Source: Drosophila pseudoobscura (taxonomy: Eukaryota > Arthropoda > Insecta > Diptera > Drosophilidae). From it: a stretch of DNA of 64,000 nucleotides. The position numbers and the translations under genes were made by a program. Below, in pieces: positions 13,519 to 28,900 of the stretch. The notes beneath the pieces are model-generated. The model saw only the letters and a list, made by a program, of their open reading frames with translations. It did no database searches and was not told the origin of the DNA. The DNA lies in assembly GCF_009870125.1 (NCBI RefSeq), contig NC_046679.1, positions 20,088,001 through 20,152,000 of the forward strand. The letters run 5' to 3'. How positions within the stretch are numbered: the first letter of the stretch is position 1; each line of letters opens with the position of its first letter.

Positions 13519-16500
13519 TGCCACCTCCTTGAAACGACGAGTCGGCCTTTTTGGCTTAGCCAACGGGGACCATTCCTGGGCGCCTCACTAGCCATCTCCC
13601 AGAATGTTCAACTTTTCAATTTGCTCGGCTCGTCTATTTACAATTTAACAAAATAGAACAAAACCATGCCCCGAAAACGAAATGAAGAGACGAGGAACAC
13701 TTTCAGACACCTAAACGAGGTTGCATATCCAGTTACGGCCACCATTTGGAATTTTCGTGTATTTTTGTTTCTTTGGGTCCGCTTTCTAGAGCAACGTGCG
13801 ACTCTGTCTGGCGTTTAGATTTAAATTTACTGGCTACTTTAGACGGGGGCTCTTGAGTGGATTTGTAGAGACAGTTTACAGTGTCTGATCTGATCCGAAA
13901 ATGGTTTTCAAATTGTCAATTAGTCTGGTGCACACACAATCAAAGTATCAGATGTGGCAGACGAATGCAGGCGTAATTAAAATATATCCCGTATGAGCAG
14001 ACAGCAATATCTTCAGTGGCTGTGCCAGCGCTCCTGTTCCAGCTCTCTACCATTCCCATTCCCAGTTGGCTTACTCACAGGCAATTATCCTTTATGTGGC
14101 CAGCACGTGTCACGCTCCATAAAACTGAAATGAAATACTAAACTTTGGTCGTTATGACGCTGATTGCCATGAACTGCAATTGCATACAGGGAATCGGGGC
14201 TGCGTGCATTGTCCGGTCCATAAACATAACGCAAAGAAGGAGCAGGATCGGAGTGGACTGGACAGAGTGACCCAATAAACTTTGTGCCATCCTCTGCCAT
14301 GCCATATTTTTTGCAGTGAAATCAATTTTTCATTTTGAGGCAACATGGTGACGCCACTTGCCTCTTCTTGCCTCGCCTCCTCCAGCTCGCTTTCTCTCCG
14401 TGCAATATGTGCTCGACAATTGTCACAGAGCACATTAAAAGTGACTCCGGAGCAGACAGCGTAATGGTTTATATAATGCTTTTCCACCCAAAGAGAGAAG
14501 GAACAACAGAAAAACATAAATATGCAGCAAGTGGCATTGTGGAAGAACAAAAGCCAGCTGCTTTCGACTTTTATGACTCATACGCAACGTTGCACAAAGT
14601 TTCCCAAAACGATATGCAGCCAACAAAGAGAACCACTTTTGCCAAGTCGGTTGCCGAGATTTCCCATTTACTGATGGCACTCAGCTCCGAGGGATCTTAA
14701 TCTGCATCTGAAGCTTTAAGGATGCTCCTTTGTCAGCTTGAAGCTCAACTGCCGATCGGCGTGGTGTGGGATAGACGCAATCCTCTTGTCAACGCTCCAG
14801 CAATTTCACAATCAAACTCAATGCCGCTCGAAGGTTTTAGCGCCAATTGTGACAACGACTATGCCAAAATGCCACTGGCAGTGGCTCGAGTCAATTCCGC
14901 TGCCAAGAAAAGTGTTGTTTTGTTTGTCAGCTTACTCAAAATATGTCAATCAAATTTCACTCAATGCCAGAAGCCAGAATAAGTATTGCGACCTGGAGAA
15001 AGGTGTTCTAGACTTATTTTTAGTCTATTTTGCATGCAAATTAAATGCGCATTAACAGCAGCCTAAAACTTTAATACCAAAATCTACTTATGCAAAGCCC
15101 AAAGGGCTTCATTCGCCAGCCAAAATACTTGAAAGCTCTTTGGGCCATTTCCATATGTAAATATCGAAAATGAAGAACTAAGCCCCGGGCATTTGCCAGA
15201 GGCCATCGACAAGTTTCTGCTGAGCTCAATTCTTTGTCTTCTAAACTCTTTTACAAATTGTTCTTTTACAGACAATTTATGTAAGTTTCATTAGTTGCTG
15301 GGGAAATATTTCCTAACAACATATTTTGTTGTAGAACAAAGTTGAAATTTTTTGTGATGATTTACTGCAACTGGTACTCGGCGTTTTGTTGTCCCCTTAC
15401 CTGATGGAAATCAAATTTGGATTTTGTTTATTTTATTTTTATAAATTTCATGAATATGAAAGCGTGTTTTCCAATCGAAATGAAAGTAAACAAACTTTTT
15501 ATATGGAAAAATGTAATAACTAAAGCGTTATAGAAAAATGAACATTCAAACAGATAATCTGTTTATTTGATAAAATGAATCGACCATTTGTAAAGGTAAA
15601 TAAAGTAAAAAAAATATTTTCCTACCAAAATCTTTTTTAATAGTTAAAAAAAAGTGTATGCACATTTAAGAAAAATAATCAACTTTAAAGCTAAGAGAAT
15701 TTTGTATAGAAAGATAAAATCGCTCGATTGATTCTACAAGTCAATAACAGCATAGCCTTCCTCTATGCGTTTCCAGACTCCGATTAAAATTAGAATACCC
15801 TCCGTTGAGCTATAATGATAAATACACAAAATAAATCCAAGTGGCAACATGTGGTGCTTCTCAATCCACCTGCTTCCTGCCGCTTGCCCCACAAAGCTGC
15901 TGTGGGTGACCAAATTGAATGTGTCAGAAAAGAAAGCGGGGCACCCAGACGGCACTCTCCTCTCTGCTGGTGTGCGTGCGAGCGCGCGTGTGTGGTTTCG
16001 GTATAAATCATGGCCAAAATAGTGGCGTGCTGGCATTAGTGAACAAAATACCTGGCTGAAGTCAACAAAAGTTTTGACATTTTAAACACAATTTATTTGA
16101 GAATTTAGGACACGTCTTTGTGGCCTCCCGCCAAGTTGTGTTTAATCAATTTAAAGTTGCAGTCAAAGAGCAGAACGGCCACAGATGGATGCCAGACAGA
16201 GGCACATATGCATGCATAAATTTCCAAGTGAGGCAAGGTTCAAGGTTTAGCAGTAATCCTTTGTTCCGAGCTGTATCTCGGGCTGAAACGTGACAGCCCC
16301 ATTTGGGGTTAAAAGGTCTATTGTTGGCAGCTAATTGTTGAAATTCATGAAAGGAGACGGAGATGGAGATGTTGTCCGTGTGTCCAGAGGGGTCAAGTCG
16401 CGTGCGTGGGTGACTAATTCAATTAGGGACACGTTTATGAGAGTATTTGACAAGCGCGCGGTGTCATAAATTATTCCAAATCACTGAATGCTCCCATTGG

Positions 16501-16911
16501 TTGGGGTCTTAGGTTCAAGGAAGCCCTAATAATTGCTATCGGAAATATTCTCTTAGGTTCCACCCACATGCGATAACAAACTCGAAAAATAGCAGCAGCT
16601 TTTGGCCCATTATGTATATCGCAACCACCCCACTACAAAAGTCACACGCGGCGTATGGGCGATATTAATAACAGCCCAACAACCCGGTGCTCGGCAACAC
16701 CTGGGGGTCCCCGTAAAACGAGTACATACAGAAAAGCCATGTTAACTGAAGCAAATGTTTTTGTATTCTGCCGGGAGAGTACTTAAAGCATTTATTACAC
16801 AGCTTTTCATTCGGGATTTATGGGTTTTTAAGCATTCACACAGCACAGTACAGCACGCCGATTAAGCCATACTTTAAATACTCTCTTAATTTCTCTCATT
16901 TTCCCAGGCGG

Positions 16912-16935
16912 ATGGCAAACACCGCTCGAGCCTAG
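16912..16935 (+). other. CcapR: Upstream ORF in the CcapR leader
   Basis: The first ATG after the acceptor at 16907 starts a seven-codon frame that ends in TAG at 16933-16935. This is 27 nt before the presumed CcapR start at 16963. If the leader is spliced as inferred, ribosomes meet this short frame first, so it could dampen translation of the receptor. Confidence 0.5.
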
Positions 16936-16962
16936 AGCTGAGACAGTATCTACGGCCGCGAT

Positions 16963-19900
16963 ATGCTGCACCTGAGGCTATTCGATAGCTCCCTCTACTA
17001 CACGCTGGCCTCCGCCTCAGAGCCCGCCCCGGCAGGAGCGTCGCAGTCCGAGTCCGAGTCCGGGTCCGAGTGGGAGCAGGCGGCGGGCAATGACAGCCAG
17101 CTAGCGCTGACAGGTGGGGCCGGGTCGCCGCCCGCCCTCGGCAGCGCAGTTAATCTGACATTTTTTACACCTGCAATATCACACGTGATGCTGGCGCCAT
17201 CAACAACCACAACAACAGCGACAGTGTCGGCTACAATAGTCCAGACGACAGCGGCGCCAGGCCACGACTTAGATGCGATGTCGGAGGCGATCCACAATGC
17301 GACAGCGGGCCACTCGGGCGAATTGGACAATTTAAATTCGTTCTACTTTTATGAGGTGAGTAAGAGAAAGGAATGAATATGGAAATTTATATCCCCACTA
17401 ATATATTTATCGAAATCATGCTAGCCAGCCAATGCCAATGCCAAACGCAGACCCAGACCCAGCTGTACGCTTCGATTTCAATTTGAATTCTAATATTTGC
17501 ACACCAGAGCCACCAAAGAGCTTTTGCTTTGTCTGTGGAGTGGGTGGTAACTGGAGCTGCAGATGAAACACAATTTAAACAAAAGGGGAAGCTGAATATT
17601 GTGTACTGTTACCATAGATACCCTTGCAGAATGATAGTTTGATTTTGGTCAAATATGGTGGGGCTAAAGGGGAATCTGAAGGGATAAGAAATAAAGAAGA
17701 TTTCTACACCAATCAAGGGCAACTAAAGATTGTAAAGGAGCTTAAATTTAATCAGATATTGAAGAGAAATATACTAAAACAAAACTGCACTTAAAACTGA
17801 TGGGAATAATTATAATTATACCCTCTGAAAGTGTAAAGGTCTACTCTTACCAAGCCCGAAAACGAACGCCTTTGCGACAAAGTACAGAAAGGATTTTCTT
17901 CTAAATTCGCTCTTTGCCAAAAATTTAACAAAAGATGAAGCTCCGCAAATAAGAAAAAGATTGAGCTAAGGGTCTTGGAGTCGCAGCTGCCAGCGCCTTG
18001 TTGCCTGTTGAAACAAATTTCAATTTGGTGCAATTTCCCCATCCCAAGAATGAGAAATGCGATGCTGGAGCGGCGGCGGCGGCGGCGAAAGGCCAACTTC
18101 ATTCCAGGCAGCCAGGCGGCAGCGACAAACAATAAAAAGGCAAATGTCATTTGCCAGCTGCAAATTAAGAAAAATTCAAGAGGGAAAAAGTTTTCGTGGC
18201 AGGGATGGAGGGAGTCATTTGCATGCCGGGCACAGGGAGCACATTCCTTATCAATGGGGGGCAATCAATCAAGGGCCAGGGCGGATCGTGACAACAACTT
18301 CGATTAAACTAAACTTCCGTTCGGTTTTGCTTGGAGCGTGGAGAGGCTGCGATAAAAATGTAATGAAATTTCCATACGCCCCGTCGTATAAATCACACCA
18401 TTGTTGGGACGGAAGTAGCCCCTTCAACGGGACCAATCTCCAGCCGAACCAAACCAAACCAAACCAAACCAAACCAAACCAGTCCGATCCGATCCGACAA
18501 ACCTCGAGACCCTCGACACCACCACCCACAAATCCTGGAGCCGTGTGAGCCAAGTTTAAGCGGGCCAATCACTCAAAGTACGTGCGTGCGTATGTGGATG
18601 CTATAAATTTGGGTTTATTTAAATGAGTCGCCTGCGAGGACCGCAAAAAGGGAGCAACTTTTTCCACTGTCGTATTTAGGAGCCACGGCAACATATGGCA
18701 TTTGGGCTGACAAAGAGCAGTGTCAAGGGTTACTGTCTGTCTGTCTGTCTGTCTGCCCCTTTGACGAAACTTGCAATAATCTGTGGCAACAGCGGTTAGA
18801 TGGGCAAATAAACGAGTGTCAACTGGCTAGGGCTTAGGGATATGATGTATGCATAGTTTTCCCTGAAATTCCATACAGGCGCATTCAAAAAATGATAGCC
18901 CATGCCCTGCCACAATCAATTTAAGCTTGTTTTGGAAAGACCTAAGCCAACTGAACAAAAAATGGGGCTTCTCATAAAGTTTTCCGAAACTGCTGGCTTA
19001 AAATTTCACAATTTCAATCAGTACATTCCTGAAATCTAACGAATCGACAATTTTTTAAAGAAATTGAACCGATTTTATTTCTATTTGCGCGGCAGTAAAG
19101 AGTTGCAAAATTTAAAAAAATATAAATATGTGTCTGATAGAACCTCCAACAGCGTGTATATTTTCCATGATAATCTGTCACACAGAGAACTGAAAACAGA
19201 AAACAGAAAGTGAAAAATAAAAGATAAAAGCATTGGCACAAAAAGGTCCCTGAACCTGAGCTGGCAGTATTTTCTGTAATACTCGTACCGTGTGTGTACT
19301 GGCCCCAGGCATAACAACTGGTGCAAAAGGGGTCTGCTATGATTTGAAATTTAAATAGCTTAGTTAAGGATTTTGTCTGACCAGCGGTCATCCTTGTCAG
19401 CCTGTTGCCGAACCGTGATGCTGCTGTGATTGCGTTTCATCTGCTCAAATCCTTTGTGAACACAAATAAATCATACAGAAGTTGCTTACTGCCGCATACA
19501 TGCTGATATTGATGTCTCACCTTAAAGATAATAAACATCCAGATAGGGTCCCCGTCTCCCCAGCCTGGCTTAGCAGTAAGCTGGCCCCGAGCTAATGCCT
19601 CTGACACAGATATGCCAATTACAACTGGACTGGGACTGGAAGGTTAGCCAATGTCAAAATGCTGACCAGGGCCAACAGTGCAGTGTTGCTGTTCAATAAA
19701 CGAGAACGGGGGATCTGCGAGCGTTATCCCCATCGACATTGCCCCGCAACCGAATGAAGCCAAACTGGACCCGGCCACAATTTTCCCGACTTGAATCGAT
19801 TGCCGGGCCAACAGCCAACAGCCAAGAGCGAACAGCCACCAGCCAGCAGGAGAAGGAATCAAACAAAATGCTCCATTTTATGTTTGTTTGTTAGCTCGAG

Positions 19901-22900
19901 GAAACCAAGGCATGCGAGTATTATGCAGCCGGACATGCTCTCAGAGAGCCATTGTTTGTGATTTGATGGGAATTCATTCAGAAAAGAAATATTTATGCTG
20001 GATATGGGATGTGCTAGAAATCCTTGGAGCACATTACTTCTGAGCTTATTACACCATACTCGTAATTACATATGCCCTAATGAGACTGGCCCTCAGTCAA
20101 ACACACAGCCCCACTCCACGCACTCCTGCCACCGTTTCAAGGTCTTCATTCTTATATTTCTCCATCTATTTTTAGCCAGGACCTCATGTGGGGCCATATA
20201 ATAACGCATATATGTACATATGTATATATAGAAATATTGTACAATGGCGACCCTGGGTGCTCTGGCTAATGTGACCATCAAAGGCCAAAATTAATTGGCA
20301 TTTTGTCGGGCTACAGCTGCAAATATTTGAAAAAAATATATAAGAAAGAATCCTGGCATATTTACACGTTTATAAAAGCCAAACAGATGCCATCAAATAT
20401 TATGGCACTTAGTGTAGCCAGAAATATAAAGAGCGGGTTAGGGGCCAAATAGTGGTCTCAAGGAATTCGAATTTAATAATGAAATATTGTAGATTATTAA
20501 GGAGTTGCCAGTCGCCTCCAGGCTCAATCCAAGGGAATACTGAAAATTCACTTTGATACAAGGCTCTCCTTTCCTTCAGCTCCGCATTTCCTTTCCACGA
20601 AAACGCGTCAATTCCAAGAACTCATTAATCTAGCGTAAAAATTTGTCTTAAGCTTATTTGCCAAGGAAAATTAAGCTTGTGCTTCGAGCAGAACGGCGAG
20701 ACTTGACGCATGTAAAATATGGGACATGTGTCGTCGTCGTCGTTGATGCCTCGTCTGGCTCTGGCTCTGGCTCTGGCTCTGAGACTGAGTCTGGCCCGGA
20801 GTCTGGCTCGAAGTCTGCAAGGTTAAACACTTAGTGGCCACAAAGCGGCATCATTAACCGATGGAGGCGAATCTCCCACCCCCCCTTTCGTTTTTCTGCC
20901 TTTTTTAGCAATATAATTTGCCTCAAGTTGAGTTTTGCCGAGTGTAGTGGGCAGCCCAGAGAATTACAGCACTAAGCGGCTTGAGCGAAGGAATTCTAGC
21001 AAAGGATGGGGAGCTCTGAGCTGCTTGTTTATGCTGCCGTGCCGAGCGTCAAGTATTTGCCAAGCTCTCGAGGCAGTAAATAAACATATGTGGGATCTGC
21101 CAGAGTGCCGGGAGTGGGCTCAAGTTGAGGTGTAATTACACTTGCCAAGCTTTAACGCAAATTAAAGCATAATTCCAGGCACCAGGCACCAGGCCCTGGC
21201 CCGCTCTCGTCGCACATAGTTGGTCTTAATTACATTCGCCCATTGGCCAGGCCGGACCGAGACGAGCTGTTGACAAAAAAAATGCCCACAAGACCATCAA
21301 GTGCCTGAGTGGCCAGCGGGCCTGGCCTTAAATGTGACCGTGGGGACAACCGCAACACACACTCGGCTAGAAATGAGTTAACAACATTATTTGCCCGGCG
21401 ACAGACGAACCGACCAACATCAATTTTATTAAGGCAGCAACGGCAATGGCAACGGCAACGGCAACGTGCCACGGATGGCCGCAGGTCCTTGACGACTTTC
21501 AATGCCTCGCATAGAGGCTTTCGGCCGGGCCCATAAAATACGTTTTGACAAGAGTTTTATCTCGCACGTCGCCTGTTAGTTGGATGTGTCACAGCGATTT
21601 ATAAGGATTTGTTGCCATCAGGAATATCCAGTGACAGCTGCAGAGAGAGAAAAAAGCTCCGAATTTCAGCGAAAAAATGTGGCTTAAAGGAAACCGAATG
21701 ATAAAGCTGAATTTATCTAGGAAAAACGGTGTTAACGAATTTGTAACATGTCAAAAACATCCGTTTCTAAATGTAACATTTAGTAATACTAGAAAAAAGA
21801 TAATAAGGAAGTGGAAACAGAAGCTGTAATGGATTAATAATTATATTTGGTTTGTTTACTGTTAGTTGCTTGGTCCCACCATCTTTCTCTCAGTGATGAA
21901 AACTCAAACTCAGCGCTTGTTCTCGATAAGATATGAGAATTATATTTCAGTACGTATTAAAAGTCAATGCACTTCCGCCATCTTCCGCCATCTATCCATA
22001 ATGAGACCTTCAAGACACGTTCCTTGACTTTTCAGCCTCGATGATTTCTGTCAGCTCATTAAGCGTTCACCGACACTGAACTCCTGGAGGCAATAGTTCA
22101 ATCCACAGGTTTGGTTTCGACCTCGGGTTCAATGGTCTTGTCAATAGCATCTCTCTTGATGGTGGATGCTTTTCAAAAAGACTGTTCAAATTCCCCAAAG
22201 TGTCACTTGACCAGCAAAATCAATAAGCATCTTCTTGTCAACTAATTGTTATAATTTGCCTCCTCGACTCCTATTTCTCCCATTTTCACGGCCACGGCCA
22301 CCAGCACCAGGCCTGTCAATGCCTCTGAAACGGGGGCATTGTCAAACTTATGCTAGACGACAGCATCCATCCACAAAGGCAGTAACAATGCTTAGAAGTG
22401 TTAATTTCAAAAATATTTCCAGGCCCCCAAAAGGGGAATGCGGCCCGAAGATGAATGGGTGGGAACGGATGGATGAGGAGTTGACTTAATGAGTGCTCAA
22501 GTTAATTGTTGGTTTATTTGTCACGCTTGAACTTTCGAACTCGGCGACAATTAAAAGGGGAAACTTTTCACATTCTCGAGAAGGGATGGTTCTTGTTGCC
22601 AAATTTTAAACAGCGAATCAATAAGCAGCCAGCGTTTACCCGAAACGTTGCATGCAACTCAAAGGCTGTATGCATGCCGAAGGCATTCTGCCGCAGGGGG
22701 AAGCATAAAAGAGAAAAGCCAAATGGCTTCTCAAAATTGGTTTGTATTTTATTTTTATTATTAGAAACTTTTTGTACTTTTTATGAACCATAAAAATCAA
22801 ATAAAAATTTAAACTTGCGTTTTTAAAGCCTCGAGAGCCTTTTAGTGTCTATAAGCAATCAATCTTCTGCCCGCAAGGGAGGAGTCCTGCGGTAACCGCT

Positions 22901-25900
22901 ATAAATAACCACACAGGACTAAGGAGGTCCCCCGTCTGGCCAAATCTGGGCCACGCCCCAGTCGTGTCTGCACATAATTTGTGAAATAGAACACTCGCTG
23001 CAAAGCGCAGACCCAAATTGAATCCAAATTAAATTGCAATAAATCAGCATGGCGTTAATAGCGTTCCATCGCCAACTGATAACCATTAAGTGGGCGTCGT
23101 CATGGGAGATCGCCGTACAAAAAGCAGGACTCCATCCACATGTGGGTTCGACTCTGTGGCTGGAGCTCCTGGTATGCCCCCGCTGTTTGTGTTTCCTTTT
23201 TAACGTCTAATTGATTTGTTTTTCCCGCTATATTATATGCTAAGGAGGAACTGTCAGGACCTCATCTGGGCTGGACCCACCCGCCAGCATCCCATTCATG
23301 TTGGCTATTCCTCCACTCCACTTCAGTTATTGCTGCAATCAGTGAGGCACAAACAGAGCCCTGGGCCAGCTCCTGACAAATGTATGCTTTATTATTGATA
23401 TTTGTGTTTATCCAGAGGAATCGTTGCACGAAAACAAAAGTATCCCACGAATATAATAGACCAGAAGGAAAAACCCAGCCCCCGGGGGCCGAAGCTCAGG
23501 ATACCCTAAAAGACCTATGAAAAGTATGGCTACCCTTGACTTTAGTCGAAGGCATCTTTAAAGGTCTGTTCCTTCACAGACCTGGGGCATAATGCTGCAA
23601 GATTTCGATTCCATTTCTCATTACTTTTGGAAAAGTCATAGTACTCTCTGAAACGTGATCCCAACGCACAAAGTGAAAGAGATGTCAAAAAATCAATATT
23701 TAATGTTGGAAAACACCCGCATACATCATAACAGATATGTGCACACATTTGTCTTTGTGCTATTTTCCCTCCACTTCCTTTTCCTATCCTCCTATCCACT
23801 CTACAATCATTTGCGGAAGTTGTCTTAATGACAGACATCAAGAGACATTTTGTGCAACAATAAGCCGGGGCGATAAGAGCTAACCCCTAGAACAATGGGG
23901 GAGGAGACGAACATTAGTGAGAACACCCATCATATCCCAACCCATGCCATTCCCCCACGCTCAACACCGAATTTGTCAGATGCTAAAACGGAGCAGGGAA
24001 AAAAATTTAATTTCATTTTCATAAACACAAAACGCCACTCACTCTGGCTGACAGCAGGGCAGCAACAGCATAGTGGCACAGAAAAAGTGGCAACATTCAG
24101 TATGTCTCTTGGTGAAATGCTGCTGGAAAACGGCTCTGGGTTAAAATAGTGGCAAAAACCCCCCGCCCGGCTACACTGGCGCGTCATTACAATTTGCATG
24201 CATAAGCAGCCGGAGCGAGTGCACACAATAAATTTTACATAGCCCAAGTCAATTACAGCATTACTTTTACTGCTGCTGCTGGTGGTGCTGCTGCTATGTG
24301 GCCACACAGCGTATGGGTAATCCAAAGCGGAGAACACTCGAAAAAGGAAAGAACAAAAAAAGAGAAAACGAAAACGAATGCATTCAAGCCGCGAAAAAAT
24401 AACAACGAAGTAAGAGAGGGGGCACCCAGCACAAGGACACACACCCAAGTGGATGACACTTAAAAAGTCGTAAAAAATTCGAGAGGAAACGAAAAAACGA
24501 TTGTGTAAATTAAGCAAATCGTTAAAGCCCTGAAATCGGAGCCTAATGGACCAAATCTGACCCCCTGGGCAGATAATTGCAGTAAAATGTATGAAGTTAT
24601 ACGACAATTTCCACAATGCTAAGCTGCATGCCAAGTGGAGAAAATAAAACCCTGAAAAATAAATCTCCCCAAAGCATAGAACATTCATCTTCAGATCCTT
24701 CTTCTTGCTGAGCTTCATCTCCAGCTGTTCTTGTGCAAGGGCGCGAAATGCATTTAATGAGCAAAACGCAGAAGGCGACAAACCAACAGCGAAATTATGC
24801 TTAGTAAATAGTTGAAGTACAGCACCAGAAAAAGTACTAGTCAGAGAGGGATTGAGAGATATACAAGCAGAGGGAGAGAGAGCCTCAGTCTGGGACTGAG
24901 TCTGAGTGCTTGGGTGAGCTATTTACATAAACCAGGTCCTAGGAAGTAGGTCACTAGCAGCAGCAGCAGCAGCAGCAGCCGTACTTGAGGACGCACCAAA
25001 GTATGCAATGAACTATGTGGCGCTTTAAGTAAAATTAAATTAAATGGCTTAAATGAGTGTCTATGCCTGTGGGGGTGCCAGTAAGGGGTGCTAAGTAAAA
25101 CAAACTCTTAGATGATGTATTTGTATTTATTATGTGATGCTCCCTTGGGGAAATCCCAGGGAATGCCTTTAAGAAATACATTATTGAGTGCCATTCATTG
25201 GTAGCCTTATTTACCGGTTCAGTGGGGCTAAACAATACACAAACGCGTTCCTCATGGCCACCACACAAAATCAAGTTTCTGTTGAATTTCACTTAAAAAA
25301 TTCTCCGAATTTCAATGCCTTTTTTTTGTTTTTGGTAAAATGTAAACGAAACAAGACGAGATGAGACGACACAGAAGGCAAATACACATGTCAGACAGAT
25401 TAGTTGCTGCTACAGACAAACCTAGAGCATACATTGCCATCCACCGACGCCACTGGAATGGGGCGACGGCGACCGAGTGCCACATCAAAGTAGCTGCACG
25501 GAAGCACATGCCAAAAAACCATCAAAGTGCCAAGAGGCGAGGCCTGAGAAGGAGGGCGACAGGGAGGTAGCACACGTGGAAAATGCACTCGATGGGCAAA
25601 GTCATTTACGCAATTTTGATGAAATTGGCACAAACATCCTCACCCAACTCATTCCACTCATCCACTCTTACCCATCCTCCACCGCCATCGGGTGTTTCCG
25701 ATTGACTCTGTCATTGCCAGTTTGATGATGATGATGTTGATGTGGCTGATGATAGATGCCGAACATCTCCAGCGGATATGCAGCTTTTAATATTTCCTTA
25801 ATGTTCAAGGTTATTTGATCGCTCCATCTTCATCTTTGTGTCGGACTGCTCTCATTTGTCACACAATTTTCTTTTATGGCATTGTTCTGCTCGAACTGGA

Positions 25901-28900
25901 CCAGATCTGTGCGAAATTTAAAAGCAAAATTCTGCCAAAGCGTGCAACAGTCGCGTACGCCCTGCCGTTTTCTACGTGCTCCATGTCAAATGTGTCATAC
26001 ACTAATACAAGCACACCAGCCAACAATGCGTGTGGCTGTGTGAGTGAGCGTGTTCATGTAGTACGCGTGTGTGTGTGTGCATAAATGATTAAGTGTGTGA
26101 TTGCATTTGGCCTGCATGGCACGTACGCGCCATGCATTTTTGCCTTTGACACAAAGCACTTTATAATGCCAGCACACGCCCAGATACAAAGATACAAATA
26201 TAGACTAAAACACCCACACATACACTCAATTAGAGAGCTGGACATTTACTGTTGCCTTCGATTCGTATTTCCCATTTCCCATGGAGGAGCTCTTTTTCAA
26301 TTGGAATTTCGTTTCTTAATCTGTTTTTAATTTTGCAGAGAATTGTAGGGAACTTCTTGGCCTAAAGATTGGGAATACAGATATTGTATAATGAGATAAG
26401 ATATAAAAAAAGTTACTGGTGGAATTTAAAAGAAATTTAAATTACTACAGAATTTATACAAATTCAATTCCATGGCGCATATTTTATTGTGGTTCAAGAA
26501 TGGGTTCCCCAAGTCTTAGTGGACTCTCATCTGCTGCTTAGATCGACATTCTAGTTCTAGCTTTGGGCAGCACATGCCCTTTGGAAGCACAAAAGTATCG
26601 CCCTCTTCCTACCTCTTTTATTTCTCAGATGAGTTTTAACTTTCCTGCTTAAAGGCATTAATACAGTCGTTGACTTTTAAGCATACTCGAAGATTTTAAA
26701 TCTAATTTGAGCAAACTTTCAAGCTTCGACTTTATACCTATGTATATGCAAACAAGTTACAAAGCAGTAGATGGTTTTTGAAGCATGTATATCCACATTA
26801 TTTTCCCATAAGACTGGCTAATGAATTGCTCTGGTCAGTTGGTAGAACTTAAGTTTTAATCAAATTAAAATGCCTTGTCTAGCAAGCAAGTAGGTTGATT
26901 CAATTAGATGTATAGAATAAAAGCAGAGCTTTTGCCTCAAACTAAAATATAGTGTATATTTTGAAATACTGCCTTTTCACGGGCCTTATGTTTATGCAGT
27001 CAGTCCGCCAAGAGCTTGGCCAAGTTCCTAATAACTCTCAGCTGCTCACTTTAATGCCAGCTCCAATGTGCATCTTCGCTATCCCCATATCTCAGTTGGA
27101 AAACTTTATAGCCGAAAGTCGTGCCCCACCAATCCCTCAACGAGAACAACCGCAGCAATTTGCATAACAGAACATGGCAACACTTTTCATTTACACACAA
27201 AATTACTTGACTTGGCACCTCGGAGTCCGGGGGTAGAGCTGAGGCGGGACGCTCAGAGGAATCAAGTCTTACTTTAAATGGAATCAAAGTCGGCCGCCAA
27301 GTGCTAGTCGAGCATATAGAATAGCATAGCACATGTACAGTGGTGTGGGAAAAGCGGAAAAATAACAAAAAGGAAAATTTGTAAACTGCAGAGGCAACAA
27401 AATCAGAAATAACAACTCTGGCGTCTAGTTTTTAGTTGCTCTGGACCACTTGACTGCCTGCCAGGCAGCTAGTCGTCCTTGCCAAGCATTCGACCGAGGA
27501 CGAGGACTACACGAGGATAAGGATGGGGACTATGACCGAGGACCGAGGACCGACTTGGCCAACTTGTCCGAGCTGTTTCCTTATAAAGCTGCTGCATTTC
27601 CGTGTGTCTCCGAACTGCTCTCACCACTCGCCCCACTCCTTCTCTCACGCTGTCTCTCTCGGAGGTTTACTCGGGCTCCTTTGACAAGTGCCAGTTGTGG
27701 AATTTTAAATTAAGAAAAAGTTTATTTAGCTTTCGATAGATTCTGTTTTGCTGTTCTTTCGGCGGACGGGACTCCGAGCTTGTCTTTGGCCGGGCTTAGC
27801 GTTAATCGGAAGGTGCAGCTGTCGTTTTTAGAGCAGGACGTTAATTAAATTTGTTAGATTCCTGCGGGTGGAGTGGGGCTGACAATGTGTTTGGAGCTGG
27901 ATCTGAAGTTGGAAAGTTTCGGCAAATACTAGTATATCAACAATACCTACTTTTAGCTCGGTTTGCTCTCTCTGCTCCTTTCTGCACAGCTTTAAGGGAA
28001 TGTTGCTCCAAACTTTCTGTTGGTTCACGATGCTGCTGTTGTGGAAAGTTTATATTTGGCTTGGTCTTTTCCTGTGTGGCAGTGTGGTGGAGGCGGGGAC
28101 TCATCTAAAGTTCGACTACAGGCATCTAATGATGTCCATAGGCATTAAGTGAGGCTAGCCAGGGCCAAAAATGGACACGAGATCACTCTTTTGGGCACAA
28201 GTTTGTGGACATACCGGCAAAGTTTTTCCCCAAGGAGGTCTCACTTATTTAAAAGCGCCATTCCATGGAAAATTTAAGTCGTTAAAGGAACTGACTAAAA
28301 CTAAAACTAAAGTCCCAAAACGGTGCATCACAAAGGCAACACATTGTAGTACTTACTGTCGATCTTTAGTGAATAATTCTGAACTACTCGCAGACAAAGA
28401 CCTACACAGGACAATGGCCGAATCAAATTGTCTGTGAACGGATAGCCAACTACTTACTTACCCTGACTGACAGGCAATGTCTAGTTAAAATCTGGCTTCA
28501 ATTTCTTGGCCCAGCTGGCCCACTGGCTGGCTGTCAACTTATCTGCTGACCACACAAACAAAACGATTCGGCATGGCTACTTAGGGGCCTGGTCCTTAGT
28601 CCTGTCCCTCGTCGACTCATTTGGCAGACGGGGAGCGATAGTCAGACATGTGTCTGCTGCTTATGTGTTAATTATCACTGGCCCAGAGACCCTAGGGGAA
28701 CCCAGCTCAAGCGGTAAATGGCTGGGAAAAATATTCAAATATATGCCTGACTTGACTTTTGGTGGTATCACAGAGGCCTATGTTGTTTATGCAAATTGCT
28801 GAAAATAAACACACTCACACCAGAGTACTCACACACATATATATTTGTAAACCATAACTTCCGCCGACCGCAGCAGCAGATTCTCCACATCCCCATCCCC

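Larger units (their letters stand above)
3504..16907 (+). other. CcapR: Probable first intron of CcapR (non-coding)
   Basis: This 13.4-kb stretch separates the candidate promoter exon from the first coding exon of CcapR, which starts behind a pyrimidine-rich acceptor ending at 16907. Apart from one weak minus-strand frame (9287-9721) I see no gene. It contains a transposon-like fragment near 8540-8710, an AG repeat at 12047-12062 and a TCG repeat at 13491-13518. The rest is AT-rich and ordinary, and may hold enhancers that I cannot recognise by eye. Confidence 0.4.

Noticed and set aside
23930..24781. A 283-codon open frame on the minus strand in the CcapR intron
   Set aside because: It opens with TTG, not ATG. 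The composition is Phe/Cys/Ser-rich and low-complexity, antisense to A-rich DNA and a CAG-type tract. No domain, splice sites or promoter are visible.
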